Numbered from the stretch's first letter, positions 10,971 to 24,300 are shown. The stretch: DNA of 64,000 nucleotides from Struthidea cinerea (GCA_013397865.1 VZTI01004081.1:1234709-1298708), one strand, 5' to 3'. The notes: a model not told the origin generated them from the letters alone. Translations and numbers: made by a program.

Positions 10971-13900
10971 CAGTGACTGATTCCTCTCCAGCCTCCGGAT
11001 CAGCCCTCCCGCAGCGGGGCTGGCACTGCTGGATCTGGGTAAGCACTTAGGGAGCTGCTGTGCCTTCTGCAGCTACTGCCCTGCCCTGCTCTCGGGAGCA
11101 GGAATGGGGAAACAGGCTGGAAGGAAGAGCTGGAGGGACATGGGGGGAAAGCAGGTTTGTGTCTGCAGTGGGCTCCCCTCCTTGGTCCTGCATGCCCCTG
11201 CTTGCTGCAGGCTCTGGCTCCCAAACAGCACCTGCTGAGTGCCTTTAGGCTTTGGGCCCAAATTCCTGTTGGTTGGGGGCCTTCCTGGGAGCTATCTCCC
11301 TGTTTGCAGTCTGAGCAGCAGGAGCCCGGCCATGTGTTGGTTGTTCTGCACTGCCTTCCCTGTGAGGACTGAGGGAGCTTTCTCTGGCCAGCCCCACGGA
11401 GCCCGGGCAGTCACAGGATGGCTCTTCCTTCCCGAGCTGTTGCCAGCTGTGCAGGGACAGAAAGCTGCAGTGTCCTCTCAGCTCCTGGCAGAGCAGTGCC
11501 AGCGCTCAGCTGCTGTGTCTGGGGGCCAGGGCAATAATGGGCCATTACCTAACTCAGCATGTGCCCTTTCTGGCCACACTGCGTGGTTAAACCCCTTCAT
11601 TAAAGACAGGCATTGACTGACTGCTCTGACTTGGCACCCGCACGGGTCACAGGGCTGGGAGCACAAGGTTTTCTGATGCAGAGGGATCCATTGGAGTGCA
11701 GCTTCCTGATTCTGAGCAAAGCAGACTGGCCTGGATTCTGCTGGGGCTTTTAGCCTGTCTTTCAGTAAACTGGGGGCTCGCCCAAGTCGGTAAAGATCCT
11801 CCTGAACAGCTCCTCCTTGCCCAGGTGACTGCAGTACTGATCTCTGTCCAAAGTCCGGGTGGAGATAAGGAAACCAGCGTGACACACTGGGAGTGGTGCT
11901 GCCTGACAAACAGGCAACTCCTAGCCAAGATCCCCACTGATAGCTGGTGCCTCCAGGCTGCAGGCATCCTTATCTAGCCCAGGTGACGCCGTGGTCACTT
12001 CTGCCTGGGATTTCCTTCCTTGGTCACAAAACGGAGCAGGAGACTGCAAAAGAGGAAGGATGTCAGACTTGTAAGGTAGGAGAACGCTTCCCACAATGTG
12101 AAAGTCCTTGGACTGGGGACTTGGGTTCAAAGTGCCTTAGTCCCAGAACTGAGTGATAAGAGGTGACACTTTGGGCCTTGGCAGGGTTTGGTGCCACAGC
12201 TTCAGCCGGCTGGAGAGTCTGGCTGCTTTTAGGACCCTCACCCTCATCAATCCCAAAGTGTATTGATCTTTGTGCTCTAGTGCTAAGTCTTAATCCTCAG
12301 AGCTACAGTGCTGTGGGCTTGTCCACACTGGGGTTTGCTGGCCAAACTTTGCCCCTCAGCGTTGTTTGTCCTGCTTTTCAACAGGATGAAACTCTTGTGA
12401 CTGTTCTTAAGTTTTCTCCTAAATCACCCAGACCTTCTGAAAAGGCAAGACAAGCAGGGAGAGACAACGTGAACGCTTCCTGTAACTTGGTTGGTTGCTG
12501 GTGGGAGAAATCACTTCCTAACAGGGTTACATGAAGAACAAGGTGAAGAGATTCAGGTGAGGGAGGCAGCTCAGTCACACAAGCTCAGCAGGGCTTGCCC
12601 AGGTAGTGCAAACATTTTGAAGTCCACATGCAGGCAATGGTTACCCAAAAGCCATTTTTGTCCAGCACTTGGGCCTGGGAGAAGATGAGAACAGGAAATG
12701 GAGACTGATAATTCAGGCCTCAGTGTAAACAGCAAGCAGTGTAAATGTAATTTACAACCAAGGTTTAATTGAGTGTCTTAAACTGCCTTGATTAAGCCCA
12801 GGCACGCAGGCTGTAAAGTAACTCCAGGCATGGCTGAATCAGCAGAAGGATCCAGTGTTCTTATTCCAAGTCACTGCAGCTGAGCAACTTCATGATCTTT
12901 ACCAATAAAGGTACCTGCCTGCAGTGCAGGGGCCGCTGTGAGTCATGGGCTGCCAAGCACCAAGCCTGGGTGGCTCTCCTGGAGGAAAGGAAGTGACTCT
13001 GGCTGGAATAGCAAAATCCTACCAGCTGTGGGGAGAGCAGGGGCTGGCCAGGCCTCAGTTCCATATGCTCTTGGGCAAGGTTTGGCTTTCTCCTGGCTCC
13101 TCACGATGGCCTTCCCCTTCCATCAAGGTGCCAAGGGAATTAAAAAATGGCAACACTACCACTCCAGGTGTAAAAAATCAGCTAGATGTCTTTCCGCAAA
13201 GAGCGTTGGGTTTTTTTCAGCTTTGTGTCACAAGAACAGTCCCTCTCTTTCTTCCTAAAACAGCCAGCTCAGCGTTGTGTGCCCCGGGACTGGGGGCACT
13301 GAACCTGCTCTGGGGCAGCCTTTGGAGCCCCGCTGCATCTAACCTGCTCTGGGGTGCACCCCCTGCACTGGCTGTTCTGGGGTTTGTTACTGCTTCTGTG
13401 GGCAGGCCTGGGTATCTGCTCTGTGCACAGGAGCCCACAATAAAGGAAGAAGTTGTTGCAAAAGCAAAAAACTGCAAAACGAAAGGAACTGCGTCACTTC
13501 CTGGCACCTGTGGCTGCGGGGCCCTTCTCCGTGGCTCCCGGGGGATGAGAGCCACCCTGCCATGCTCGACAACTCCCTCCAGCCTGTGGGTTGGGTGGGG
13601 GTTTTGTGCAATCCTGATAAAATGCAGGCATTCCCTCATTTTTGGGGAGCTTCAGTCCAACAGGTCAGGTGTGCTGGGCTGGGGAGAGTGACGATGCTGA
13701 CAGGCTGAGGTCACCAGCGGCCCTTGATTCATGCGTTCCTCTATATGTGCCTCAAAGTCCAGGAAGATAAACCACAGGCTAATCCTGGCTGTGGGGGGCA
13801 AAGGTCTGCTTCCCACGTTTGTCCCTCTAGGATGGGGAGAGCAGCCCCATCTGTGACCTGTGCTGGGGGGGTGAATGGGGGGACACTCACAAGGATGGGG

Positions 13901-14769
13901 GCAGGGGGTGACTCTCAGCTCTCCATTTCCTTGGCCCTTTCTCTTACCTGGTCCCACATGAGTCACACAGTCCTCCCCCACCTTTCATCATGGCCCCAAA
14001 AGCCACAGCGCTGAGGGAGGGGCAGGATGTCCCAGTCCTGGGGAGTCTCTGGTGTGCAGTACAGGGGTTGGTCACACGCTGGCCTTCCCCAGGAACAAAA
14101 TGGAAGCAGGTCTGCCCCTCATCCTCCTTCCTGGCCTTGGCTCTTTGCACGCACTGGAGGGACTGAGGGGCCTTTTCCTCCCCTCTCTCAAATCCTGCTG
14201 ATGTCAGCACTGGGCTCAGCAGCTTTGTTGTGGGGAGACAGCCACCAAGCTGTCACGTGGCCTCTGCCATTTCCTAAGAAACCAGCTCGAAAATAAGAAA
14301 GGACAAAAAAGGAAAGAACAATAAAAGAAAGAACAATTGAAAAAAAAATAAGAAGGAAAGCCACAAGAAGAGAACAGAGGGCTGGAGAGCCTGACAGTAA
14401 CCGAGGGTCACCACCACCACACAGCACCCACAGGGACGGATTACAGGGGAGCACTAAGGTTTAAAGCAAGCAGGAGGAATGGCCCCTGTCCCCACCATGC
14501 CCCTACTGCCATGGCAAAAGTGTCAATCTCTCTGCCCACCCCCACACAGGGAGCCCAGCCCTGGATCATCAGTGGGAAGGAATTGTTTCTCTCCTTTGCC
14601 TGTAGTGGATCAAAACCAGGGGATGGCTTCTGTGACACAACAAGCAAGGGGGGAATAAAGAAGATGCTCCTGGCCAAAGCAGAGTCCTTCTTCAGTAAAC
14701 CCAAAGCCCTACCTGGCTTGCAAACTTAAAAAACCCAACACAAACAAAAAGAAAAATAAAGTAAGGACA
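10971..14769. other. Intergenic region between convergent DSTN and RRBP1
   Basis: About 3.8 kb with no exon I can support. The open frames (for instance 248 codons from 12,945) have no family resemblance and follow the GC-rich composition. A purine-rich, A-rich stretch lies at about 14,287-14,375. I see no clear repeat family. Confidence 0.6.
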
Positions 14770-14887
14770 AGCTCTTTTCACTACATCATTTTAATTGCAT
14801 CGACACCCAGAAATACACGTGCCAAGAGCCACCCATCCAAGAGGGCATACTTCCATGGTGGGTCTTACTTTCACACTCCTTTCACTC

Positions 14888-14922
14888 AAAAAAAAAAAAA
14901 AANNNNNNNNNAAAAAAAAAAG
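14888..14922. repeat. Homopolymer A tract with a 9-base assembly gap
   Basis: A run of A (T on the RRBP1 strand) interrupted by nine N at 14,903-14,911. The length is unresolved; the gap is probably an assembly difficulty in a homopolymer. Confidence 0.95.
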
Positions 14923-15224
14923 GAAAAAATATATAATTATAATTGCACTGGTTGATGTACAAACGCAGTCTTCCCTTTTCACACATTGGTGGCTTCTGCT
15001 GGAACAGGAGGGTGAAGTCCCAGCACGTGCCTGGCGTGGCCACAGCAGCTCCCCAGGAAACGAAGACTTGTACAAAACAGTATGAAGATTTTCTTACAAA
15101 CTGCAGTGTTTACTGGTTGGTTTTTTTGGGGTTTTTTTTGTATGTTTTCTTGTAAGTTTCAAAACTAGGTTTTGGGTCACTAATGGCTTGGTATCTTTTA
15201 TCTACAGTAAATTTAGCATAAATT

Positions 15225-15230
15225 TTTATT
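15225..15230 (-). terminator. RRBP1: RRBP1 candidate poly(A) signal, proximal
   Basis: TTTATT on the + strand, so AATAAA on the RRBP1 strand, about 60 bases after the stop codon. A weaker ATTAAA lies at 14,790-14,795. Confidence 0.4.
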
Positions 15231-15288
15231 TTTAGGAATGTGTAAGGCATTTTGGTAAGTTTACTGTAAGGTCCAGGGTGAAGACTCG

Positions 15289-15327
15289 TCAAACTGAAGT
15301 GCCTTCCTTTGAACTGTCCTCTTTCCC
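15289..15327 (-). CDS. RRBP1: RRBP1 exon 24: C-terminus and stop
   Basis: Acceptor TTCTCCAG, then [12 protein letters not shown] and TGA at 15,289-15,291. The ending SSKEGTSV is the conserved RRBP1 C-terminus, and the 18 residues from EQLQEM onward match the mammalian tail in length. Confidence 0.95.
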   Translation of the reverse strand, partial: GKEDSSKEGTSV

Positions 15328-18300
15328 CTGGAGAAGGAAAAAAGGAGTGGGTTACTCAACTGGCTCAACCTTTTTCTCACGGCAGCTCAAGCCCCAAAGC
15401 ATTTCACAGATGGGCCAGGTCCTGCCTTTGGGGCAGGGAGAACCTTGACCACCATCTCATGTGGTCCCAGGGTTTCCCAAAACCACCCAAATGGTTTCTG
15501 GCAGCAAGGGCCACCTTGCGTCCAGTTTTAAACCCCTGCCTGCTGCACACTGCCCCAGGGCCTCCACCAGCATCAAGGGGAGGGCCATGGCCACCACCAG
15601 TACCATTTCCTGAAGCTGTTCTTTCAACTTCTTCACCATTTCTCTCTCTTTGGCCAGTTGGTCCTGGGTAACCTTCAGTAGCTCCTGTAGTTTGGTTGCT
15701 GCCTGGCCCAGGTCCTTTGTTAGTTTTTTTTCTTTTTCAAGTCTTTCCTACATGGCAGCCAAAAGAAGGCGTCTGCCTGAGCCTCCCTTTGCCGCCTGCT
15801 GATCTTCCCCCCTTCAAAACACCTCAGGCCACCTCAGGTCTGCATCAAGCTGTCTCAGTGACCACAGCCCAGGTGGTCCTGGTTCCTGTTCTTGCTGGAC
15901 AGGGAGAACAGGCATCCCCCCAAAGCTACAGCTCTCTCTGGCCCCCTGGAGATGCCGTGGGCTGAGACTGGATGGTTTCCCAGTGTGTGAAAAGCCCAGC
16001 CTGTGTGTGTTTGCTCAGGGCATCACGCTTGTCTCGGCCTGCAGGGATGCAGCGGCTGTGACCCTGCTGTCCTTCAGCCACGGTGGAGCTCTCAGCCCCC
16101 TCCTGCAGGGTAACCATGGGCCTCGCTCCCCCATCCTCAGAAATTATAAATCATGCCCTTAGTCCTGCTTGGACATGACTTTTGCTGTCGTGGCACAGCC
16201 AAATCACCTTGAGATGCTGGGCCTCCTCCTTGTCTGATGCTGCTGCGTGTTCAGCCAGTCTCAGCTTTTCCAGCTCTGCTTGCAAGCTGCGTGCTAAGCT
16301 CTGGGCCTGCAAAGGGACACACTCAGTAAGCACAGAAGCCAATGGCATCTCCCATACATCCTGCTCCAGCCATCCCCGAGTGCCCGCTGGGTGTGTCCTG
16401 CTGAAGAGTGGGGTGGTAGAGACACATAAGGCATTGCTTGTGCTGATCCAGCTTCCATTAGGGAGATGGCATTTCTCACCAGGAGCAGCAGGAAACCCAG
16501 CTAAAGCCCTTAACCCTCAAAGGAAAAAGCTGGCACAAGACACGGGGGGACTGGGAGAGCTGAATTTGAGAGGCCAGTGATGCCACATGGCTTTAGCACA
16601 GCTGCTGTAAGAAGTCCTTCAGATGTGGGAGGGAATGTCTCACAGCCATGTCTGAGGTGCGGACAGTGATGGGGAAAAAGCCCTCAGATTAATTCTTCAA
16701 ATTAATTCTTGGGCTTCATTAGCAGCCAAGAACCCAGGAAGGCTTTGCAAACCCTGGTAGCCTCCTCGCCCACACCCACCTCCTCCAGCTCCCGTGCCAG
16801 CTTTTGCCGCAGCATTTGCTCCTTCTCCGCCAGTGTTTCGTTCTGCTCCAGCTGGGTTTTCAGCTGTGTTGAGAAGAGGGGAAAACACCCAGAAATAAAA
16901 TTTTAAAAAGACTGAAGAAAAGAGCTAGCAGGGCCATCGCCAAGAGAGCTGGGCTGGACAGAAGAAATAAAAATGGAAACATTCACCACGGCACCAAAGG
17001 GCATAGGTACCAGCATCCCCCCTCTGCTGGGAGGTTGCTGATGGCAAGCCTGGGGCTTGGCTTAGCACTGCCAAATCTTGCCTGCTCCTCAGGCAGCACC
17101 AGCTGGGCTGTGGGATGAGAGGCACCCCATAGAGAAAGATGTGCCTGGCAGGCTCCCATGACTGGGAGAAGGCTCCACGGTTAACAGGATTAAAACAGAA
17201 AGACGGAGCACTGCCACTGGCAGAGGTGTCAGCCTGGAAGGGAACAGCTGCTGCTAATGCCCTCAGCCCAGCTCCAGCAAGATTTATGGAGCCTCTGTAA
17301 CCCTAATCCCCACTGGCTGGGAAGGGATCCCGGCACAGCTCTGTCAGGGTATTGTCCCCTTCCTCTGAGGACACCCAAGCTCTGAGCCCCACAGGGCACT
17401 GTCACATGGCAGTGCTGGCCCAAGGGCTCGCAGCATGTCCTGCCTGCATCCCCCAAACCTTGCCAGCCTGGTGCCAGGACAGAGGGCTCCCAAGGGGAAC
17501 AGCCTGGTGAAAGCTGACTGTTATATTCCCTATGGGAACAGGATACATGGTTGATCGGGGGGGAAGCTGGGCTGGCTGCCCCCCAACACAGGGTGGGACA
17601 CAACACAGCTGTGACAGCCCTAAGCAGAGTCGTGTGCAGTTCTCCATGCAGTGAGAGATGCTGACACACGACAGGGACATGCTTAAGGGTCAGAGGCTCC
17701 ACAGGAGCTGCCTCACCACCCCGACCTCGAGGGGTGCAGGCTCAGCTTGTAACCCCACTATTCTCCCTCCTGTACGTGGCTCTTCACCTCACTCAGCCGC
17801 TGCCTGGCCTGAGGGAGGAGCAGCCAGCCTGGCTCAGGGACACATCCCTGTGCCACAGCCTTCACACGACCCCCAGGGGCCTACAGGTAAAGCCTGACAG
17901 CTTTTTGGCTTGCACATGAGCTGGAATGTTTGGAAAACCACCTCAGTTTCTGCCAGAGCAGGACAGCGGTACCTAACCTGGGCAGCTGGAGGCACGACAG
18001 CAACCAGGGGTGCAGAGCATCCACCTCATCTGCTCTGAGATGGATGGATGGATGGATGGATGGATGGATGGATGGATGGATGGATGGATGGATGGACGGA
18101 CAGACATCCAAAGCCCTGCCCCAGAGTGGTGTTGTGGTCACAAGTGTCCAGTGGTGGAGCAGCTGGGTTTTTCTGCTACACACCAGCCTGAGCAAACCTT
18201 GCTGGTCTCCCTTGCTTCCCACCCCCATTACAGGAGGAAAGACAGGCAAGTAAAAATCTCCTCCTGGGTCTCAAGCATTGCCTCTGAATGTGTGGTCCCC

Positions 18301-21300
18301 ACCAGGTTTCCCCATGCAATGGCTGTGCCTTCCTGCCCTCCCTCAGCCCCACAGGAAGGGTGCTGGCCCCACAGCTGGTTTGCAAACCAGCCCCAAGGAC
18401 CCAGCAGGGCATCTCCCAGGGTCCCTCCTTACCAGGGCCAGTTCCTTGCTCTGCTTCTGCGTTTCAGTCTTTGCTGCCTCCAGCTGCTCCTGGGACTCTG
18501 ACAAGAGCTGCCTCAACTGCCGAGGAGGAACAGAAAGGAGAGAAAAAAAAAAGTCCTTTTATGCACTTGATTTTGGAACTCTTTGGCCCGAGGAGGCTTT
18601 TTTATGATGCAACATCTTCCCAAAGAGGTCATGGTGGCCTCACGTGCTGATCTGCCTGCTGATGCCTGCTCAGAGAGACAGCCGTGGGACAGGCCTGCCT
18701 CACCTGAGCCACAGAGACCATACAGGCCACCCAGGAGCAGCAGACAGCTCCTCCATACAGATCTCCCTGACCCATCACCTTGCCCATGGCTCTCCTGGCT
18801 TTAGGAGTCTGCAACCCAGACTGCAGCAACCATCTCCATCTGTTTTCTCCTTCTTTGCAAAGCTGCAGATCCCCAGGGCACTTCCCAGAATCCCAGGGCA
18901 CTCCTCAAATCCTCAAAACGTGCATGGGTGGTGAGTCAGGGTTAGAAGAAGGTGAAGAAGGCAGCAGCCACCACACTTACGGCTCCAACTTCCTTTGTGT
19001 AGTTCTGGCGCTCGGAGCTGGCTGTCTCCAAGTGATTTTCCAGTTGCGTTTCCAGAAGAGAGGTGTATTCCTTTAACTGGATTAGAAGAGAGGAAAGCAG
19101 GAGGCGGTTGATTGATTGAGGTCCAACACATCCCAAACATCCTATGGTTAAAGCCTGCCCTCCCCAAGGCAAGTCAGGAGATGGGGCCTGACTCAAGGCA
19201 AGCGCAGCATGCGCCTCTCTGGCACCCGTGCAGAGACCTCCCCTCCCCAAAAAACCTCACCTGATCTGTGCTCTGCAGATCTGCTTTCAACTTCTCTACC
19301 ACGCCTTCCAGGGATTTCAGCTGCAGGTGTGACTGAAGCAGAAAGGATCAGAGGAGGACACTGAGCACCTTAGGCTCAACCAAAAACTGGCTGCTGTTTC
19401 ACTCCCACCTCTCCCACCTCATCCTGCACCCATCAGGTAGAAGTCTGACATCCAAGGGGAGCTCCACAGAGGAGCTCTCCTTCCCAGGGAGGACGAATCT
19501 AACACACACAGGAGCAAGGCAACAGCTCTTGCCTGCAGTGCTTCAGGTGGCTGCAGTCAGGCTTCAACACTGGAGAAACCGGCATCAGACTCAGCACAAA
19601 CTTTCTGCTGGAAGCAGTTTTTGGTTTGGAAGCAGAAACTTTCCGATGAGGTGGCATGGACTTCGTTATTAAGAAAGGCCAAGCTGCCAGAAAAAGCACT
19701 TAAACCCGGGCTGGTTTTTGAAGAGGACTCCACAGATGCTGAAGTTTTTGGAAAGGAGGAATTCACCTCCTCTCCACCAAGAGGCAGGATTGCTCTGGGA
19801 GCTGCCCTAGGCACCAGACGTTCTTCCCATCACGCACACCATCAGCAGCCACGTCACCCTGTGCAATCCTACACCAGCCCTCAGCAGTGCTGGTGCTGCA
19901 GGAGCCAGCAGTGGGCTGAGAAATCAAACATCTCTTGTACAACAGCTTCCCCCACCTCCCTGCAGCCCCAGTTAACTCCAAAACCCCATGTGATGGACGG
20001 GGAGCAGCCAGACCATGGAAAATAGCTTAATCTCAGTTCTGCATTCAGGAGGGAACATTCTACATGAGGTGGACTTTTTGGCAGCTGGCTTGGTGACAGG
20101 AGGGGTGGATTTGGGGAGAAAAGAAGTCCCTGTGTCTCCATGTTCACAGCTGGCAGGAACACTTAGGATCACCACCCAATTCATAGCCAACAGATCACCT
20201 TCTCCTGGAAGTCCAGCTCCAGGAGCACCAAGCCCAGGTGTGTCCCCAACACGCACCTTTTGGAGCTCCTCTTCAGAGGCTGTGAGCTTTGCCTTCCACA
20301 CCTGCTCCTCCTCCTCCACACTCTTCTGCAGGTTTCGCAGCATCCCTTCCTGTGGGCAAAGCCTCAGCTGAGCCCAAACCTCCTCCAGCCCCCACCAGGC
20401 CGGGCAGTGCAAGGGCTGGAAGCCTTGGCATACCCAAACCCTCTCCACGGGTTTGGGCCAAACAACAGGTGACAGAATGAGATGCCTCAGGTGAGGCTGG
20501 GGGCTCCTAATCCCTATTCTGGCTCAACCACCCCTTGCTGTGTCTCATCCCATCACCACCAGCAAGATTTCCAACACAATTAGGCTGAAGAAGAGCTCTA
20601 GAAACTCACATTTATCCTGTTCCTCTGTCTCACTGACAAATACTCTACCACAGGGCAGCCCCCCCAACATACCAAGGGATGCCCACCCTGAGATCACAGG
20701 CAGCCTGGATTGTCAGGAGACCTCTCCAGAGCGATTTCCAGTGGGAAGCCAACACAGTGCAAAGGGCAGGAACTTACTGTCTCTGCGAGGATCGTTCTGT
20801 ACTGCTCACATTCTGCTTGTAAAGTGCTTTGCGCTTCCTCTGCCTCTTTTAATTTAAGGGCTGAATCCTAAAAAGAGAGGGAAGGGAAGAAGAGAGAGAC
20901 GAGGAGAAGAAACATGTGACCCTCCAGCACTCCCTCACCCCTCCACTTTCCAGCCTTCACTTACTGATGGCTCTGTTGTGATCATCTGCTGCTTTAGCAC
21001 ACCCACGGTCTTCTCCTTAAACTCCTGCAGCCACGTGTCATAATCCTGAGTTTGGAAGAAAGAGAAAAAGGAAGAAGGAGGATGTTTAGCCATCTCTCCT
21101 TCCCCATGTGGAGGAGGCTCTGGGAGGGGGCTGAGGAAGCCTGTCCCACCTGCTGTGAGGACATGGTGACTCCGGGGAGGGCGGAGAGCAGCGTCTGCTT
21201 GGTTCGCGTCTGGAGCGCGTCCAGCTGTTGGGCCAGCTCTTCCTGAAAGAGGGACAAACTGCAATGGATGGAGGTCCTGGGCACCTGCTGGCCAGCCTGA

Positions 21301-24300
21301 CAACACTGGTCCTGCTTTTCTGTGCCTACAGGGCTGGGGAAACCAGCCAACACAGGAAACTACTGATGCTGGAACCAAAAAAATGCCACTTCTAGCTCCA
21401 CCACCTTACAGGTTCCCCAAGCGTGACCAGTACCAGGGATGCAGTGCCCTCAAGACAAATTCTGGAGAAGCTTGCAGCAATGTTGGGCCAGCACTGCTCC
21501 CAAGGAGGCAGGCAACCTGGGGCAAGCCTCCCTGGTGGCTTGAGGAAGCTGAATGTTTCCCTTCCAACACCAGGGAAAAGCCAGGCTCACCTTTGCTTTT
21601 GTAGCAGCAAGCAGTTTTTCCTCGCACGCCTTCTCCACCGTGGTCAGTGCTTCCATTGCCTTCCAGTTCTTTTCCCGAAGGTCCTGTGGAGACCACACAG
21701 AGAGGGCAATAAGCCACACGCCGTGCCAAGGGCCACAAAGCTGCTTGCTGGCACTGCAGGGGATTTCAAAGCCTCAGCCTAGGGAATTGGGTTTGGTCAG
21801 GAGACCTCCATCCCATGCCCACATGCATTCCTTTCTCCCCCATCTTTCCAGTGGCTCCACATGCCCCATTGGCTGCAGGGAGCAGGGCACAGCTGGACAG
21901 GGCAGGAGCTCCAGAAGCACGCTCAGGATGCCTGCAGGGGACACAGGCCAAGTGCAGGGATGCAAGGTGGCCTCCACACAACTGACACCACCTTGCAGTA
22001 GAGGGATAAGGAGCAGAGGAGCAGGAAGGTGTGAAGGAGCCTGCTCAGGGATTGCCTTGGCCCTACCAGGGTGGGATCCCTCTGGCTTACCAGGTCCTAA
22101 ACCTCCCAAGAGAACAGGGTACAGACATGTCACCTCAGGCAGCCCACTAGCTCCAGCTGCACAGCCTGCCAGCGGTATTCCTGCTCTCTGGCAGATGAGG
22201 CAATGCCTCCAGAGCTCTGTGGGGCTGAAGAGCCTCTGGCCACACCCCGGAGCCATCAGCAGGTGACCACGATGGGTGATGTCTGTCACTCACGTACGTT
22301 GTTTTTCACCTTCTGTTGCTCCACTGCCTCCCGCAGCTGCGTGGCTTCCCTTTCCAAGGCTGAGAGCTGGTTTGTCTTCTCCTGGAGTCTGGAAGGGCAG
22401 GATGCAGGAGTGAGCCTGAGCAGTCACCTCCCTCATGGGCAGCAAGCTCCCGAGATGGAGACCGCAGCCCTTGCTATCCTGGTCTGCTCTGGGATCTACA
22501 CACAGCAGGAGGAAGGTGGAGCAGGACTAAAAACCACAGCCATGGCAATACTGGAGTGGGATCTGGTTTTCTACCCCCTTACCAGAAATAACCAGCAATC
22601 AAGTAACTGGCTGGCTGTATACACACAAAAAGAGGAAGCAGCAACCTGATGCAAAGGCCAGGAATTCCAGGTTGCACAACTGGGACTGCTCCTGTCCATG
22701 GCTCATCAGGCTGGGAGAGCCCACAGCTCTGCATTTTGAAAGTATCATCCCACTATCTTGAGTAACCCTAAATCAGGGTTGCCAACTTGACACCAGAGAG
22801 CTGCAGCTTCCCTCCACACGCTCAGATCCCCCACCTGCCCTGAAGGGACCCTCAGTTTGAGCAAACCAAGGTTCAGATCATTGAGAAGAACTACACAAGT
22901 CTCTTGGGGTCCCAGGACAACTCAACAGCTGCCTTCCTTTACAGAGATGCTGGATGCTTCCTGGCTGTAGGGGCATCTGAGAAATCTTCCCCCCATGTAG
23001 ACCCTGGGCTTTCTTGGAGGTGCCCAGCACATGGACAAGGAGCAACAGGCAGGACTCAAGACATGGGAAACTCCAGTTAAATGCCAGGAAACCTTTCTGT
23101 GCTGGGGCATGGGGGAAGAGGTTATCAAACACTGGAATAGGGACTCAGAGTGCTGGTGAATCTCTATCCTTGGAGATACCTGGCAACTTTTTAGAAAACC
23201 TTCCTCTGGTTGGCCCAGCCTTGAGCAGGGACTTGGACCAGAGACATCCCACACCCAGCACCAACACCAGCAGAACCTCCTGTTCTGTAGGACTGGTCAG
23301 ATTCCATGTGCCTGCCAGCAATTCAGTCCTACTTCAGAACGGACTGACTGTAATAAGGGGCCAGCACCAGAGCAAATTAACATTTTAAACAGCACTGCTG
23401 GCCAGGATTGACCTTGACTTCCCAGCTGGGCAGCCCCAAGCCTGCCTGGAAGGCAGGAAGCCCTCAGCCACAGGCTCACTGCTCGAGGAAGCCTGGGACA
23501 CATGGACAGCAATCTGGAGGTGCCACAGCAGGATGTGCACCTGGACCCACCTTGACTGCAGCTGCTTCATTTCTGCTTCATTGGCTGCCTGGAAGAAAGA
23601 AAGCACTTTGATTACCTGCCCCAGGCATGTGATGCATGTCAGCCCTTTCTGTGGCATCCCAGAGAGGATCCCAGAGCAAAGACAACACAGGGATTGTGTA
23701 AGCAGTGTCACCCACTCCCCTCCTCCCACCCCAATTAAATGAGCACACAACCTGCAGCTCTCTGTCTTTTTCTGCCTCCCGCATCTGTCCTGCTTCCAGC
23801 AGAGCTTCGATGGACTTGATCCTCTCCAGAAGCTTTGTATTCTCCGAGCTGGCATCCTGCAGCTTCCCTTTCACACTGTCCAACTCCAGCAGCTTACTTT
23901 TAACCTCTGCCTCGGAGCTCAGCAGCTTGGCCTGCAATTCTGTTGGAGGCAAGGGTGACAAACAGTGTAGGGCACGTGCAAACGAACCTGGAGACTCGTC
24001 ACCCTGCTCTGTCCAAGCAGGATCGTAGCCAAAGAAGTTTTGGCCACGGGTGCTTTGAGGAGGCACAGAAAGGGCAGGCAGGGATGCAGGACAGCACAGG
24101 AGAGAGGTGTTGGAGTAACACCCTGGGATAGAACCATGGACCAGCCCATGTCTTGCTCACACCAACACCACTTATCCCTGGACCTACTTGTCCTGCTCCT
24201 CCAAGCTCTCAAAGTCTCCAGTCTGCCCCACAGGCCTCCCCATGCTGATCCCAGCTCCTCACCAGCAATGCTCTGCTGCTGCCCTTTGGTCTTTTCTGCG

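Larger units (their letters stand above)
14770..15288 (-). other. RRBP1: RRBP1 3' UTR (end estimated)
   Basis: Non-coding sequence after the RRBP1 stop codon on the - strand. It holds an AATAAA at 15,225-15,230 and an ATTAAA at 14,790-14,795 (both read on the - strand), and a poly(T) tract with an assembly gap. The distal end is my estimate from the last signal. Confidence 0.5.

Noticed and set aside
12945..13691. 248-codon open frame between DSTN and RRBP1
   Set aside because: No recognisable domain, low-complexity composition following local GC, overlapping open frames on the other strand, and no such gene in the conserved DSTN-RRBP1 interval.
15457..15639. RRBP1 ending directly in the hydrophobic frame after exon 23
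   Set aside because: A downstream exon at 15,289-15,327 with a good acceptor encodes the conserved KEGTSV C-terminus, and the donor at 15,603 joins to it in phase.
18010..18501. Repeat protein frame with MDGWMDGW units
   Set aside because: It is the translation of a GATG microsatellite in an RRBP1 intron, continuing into unrelated sequence.
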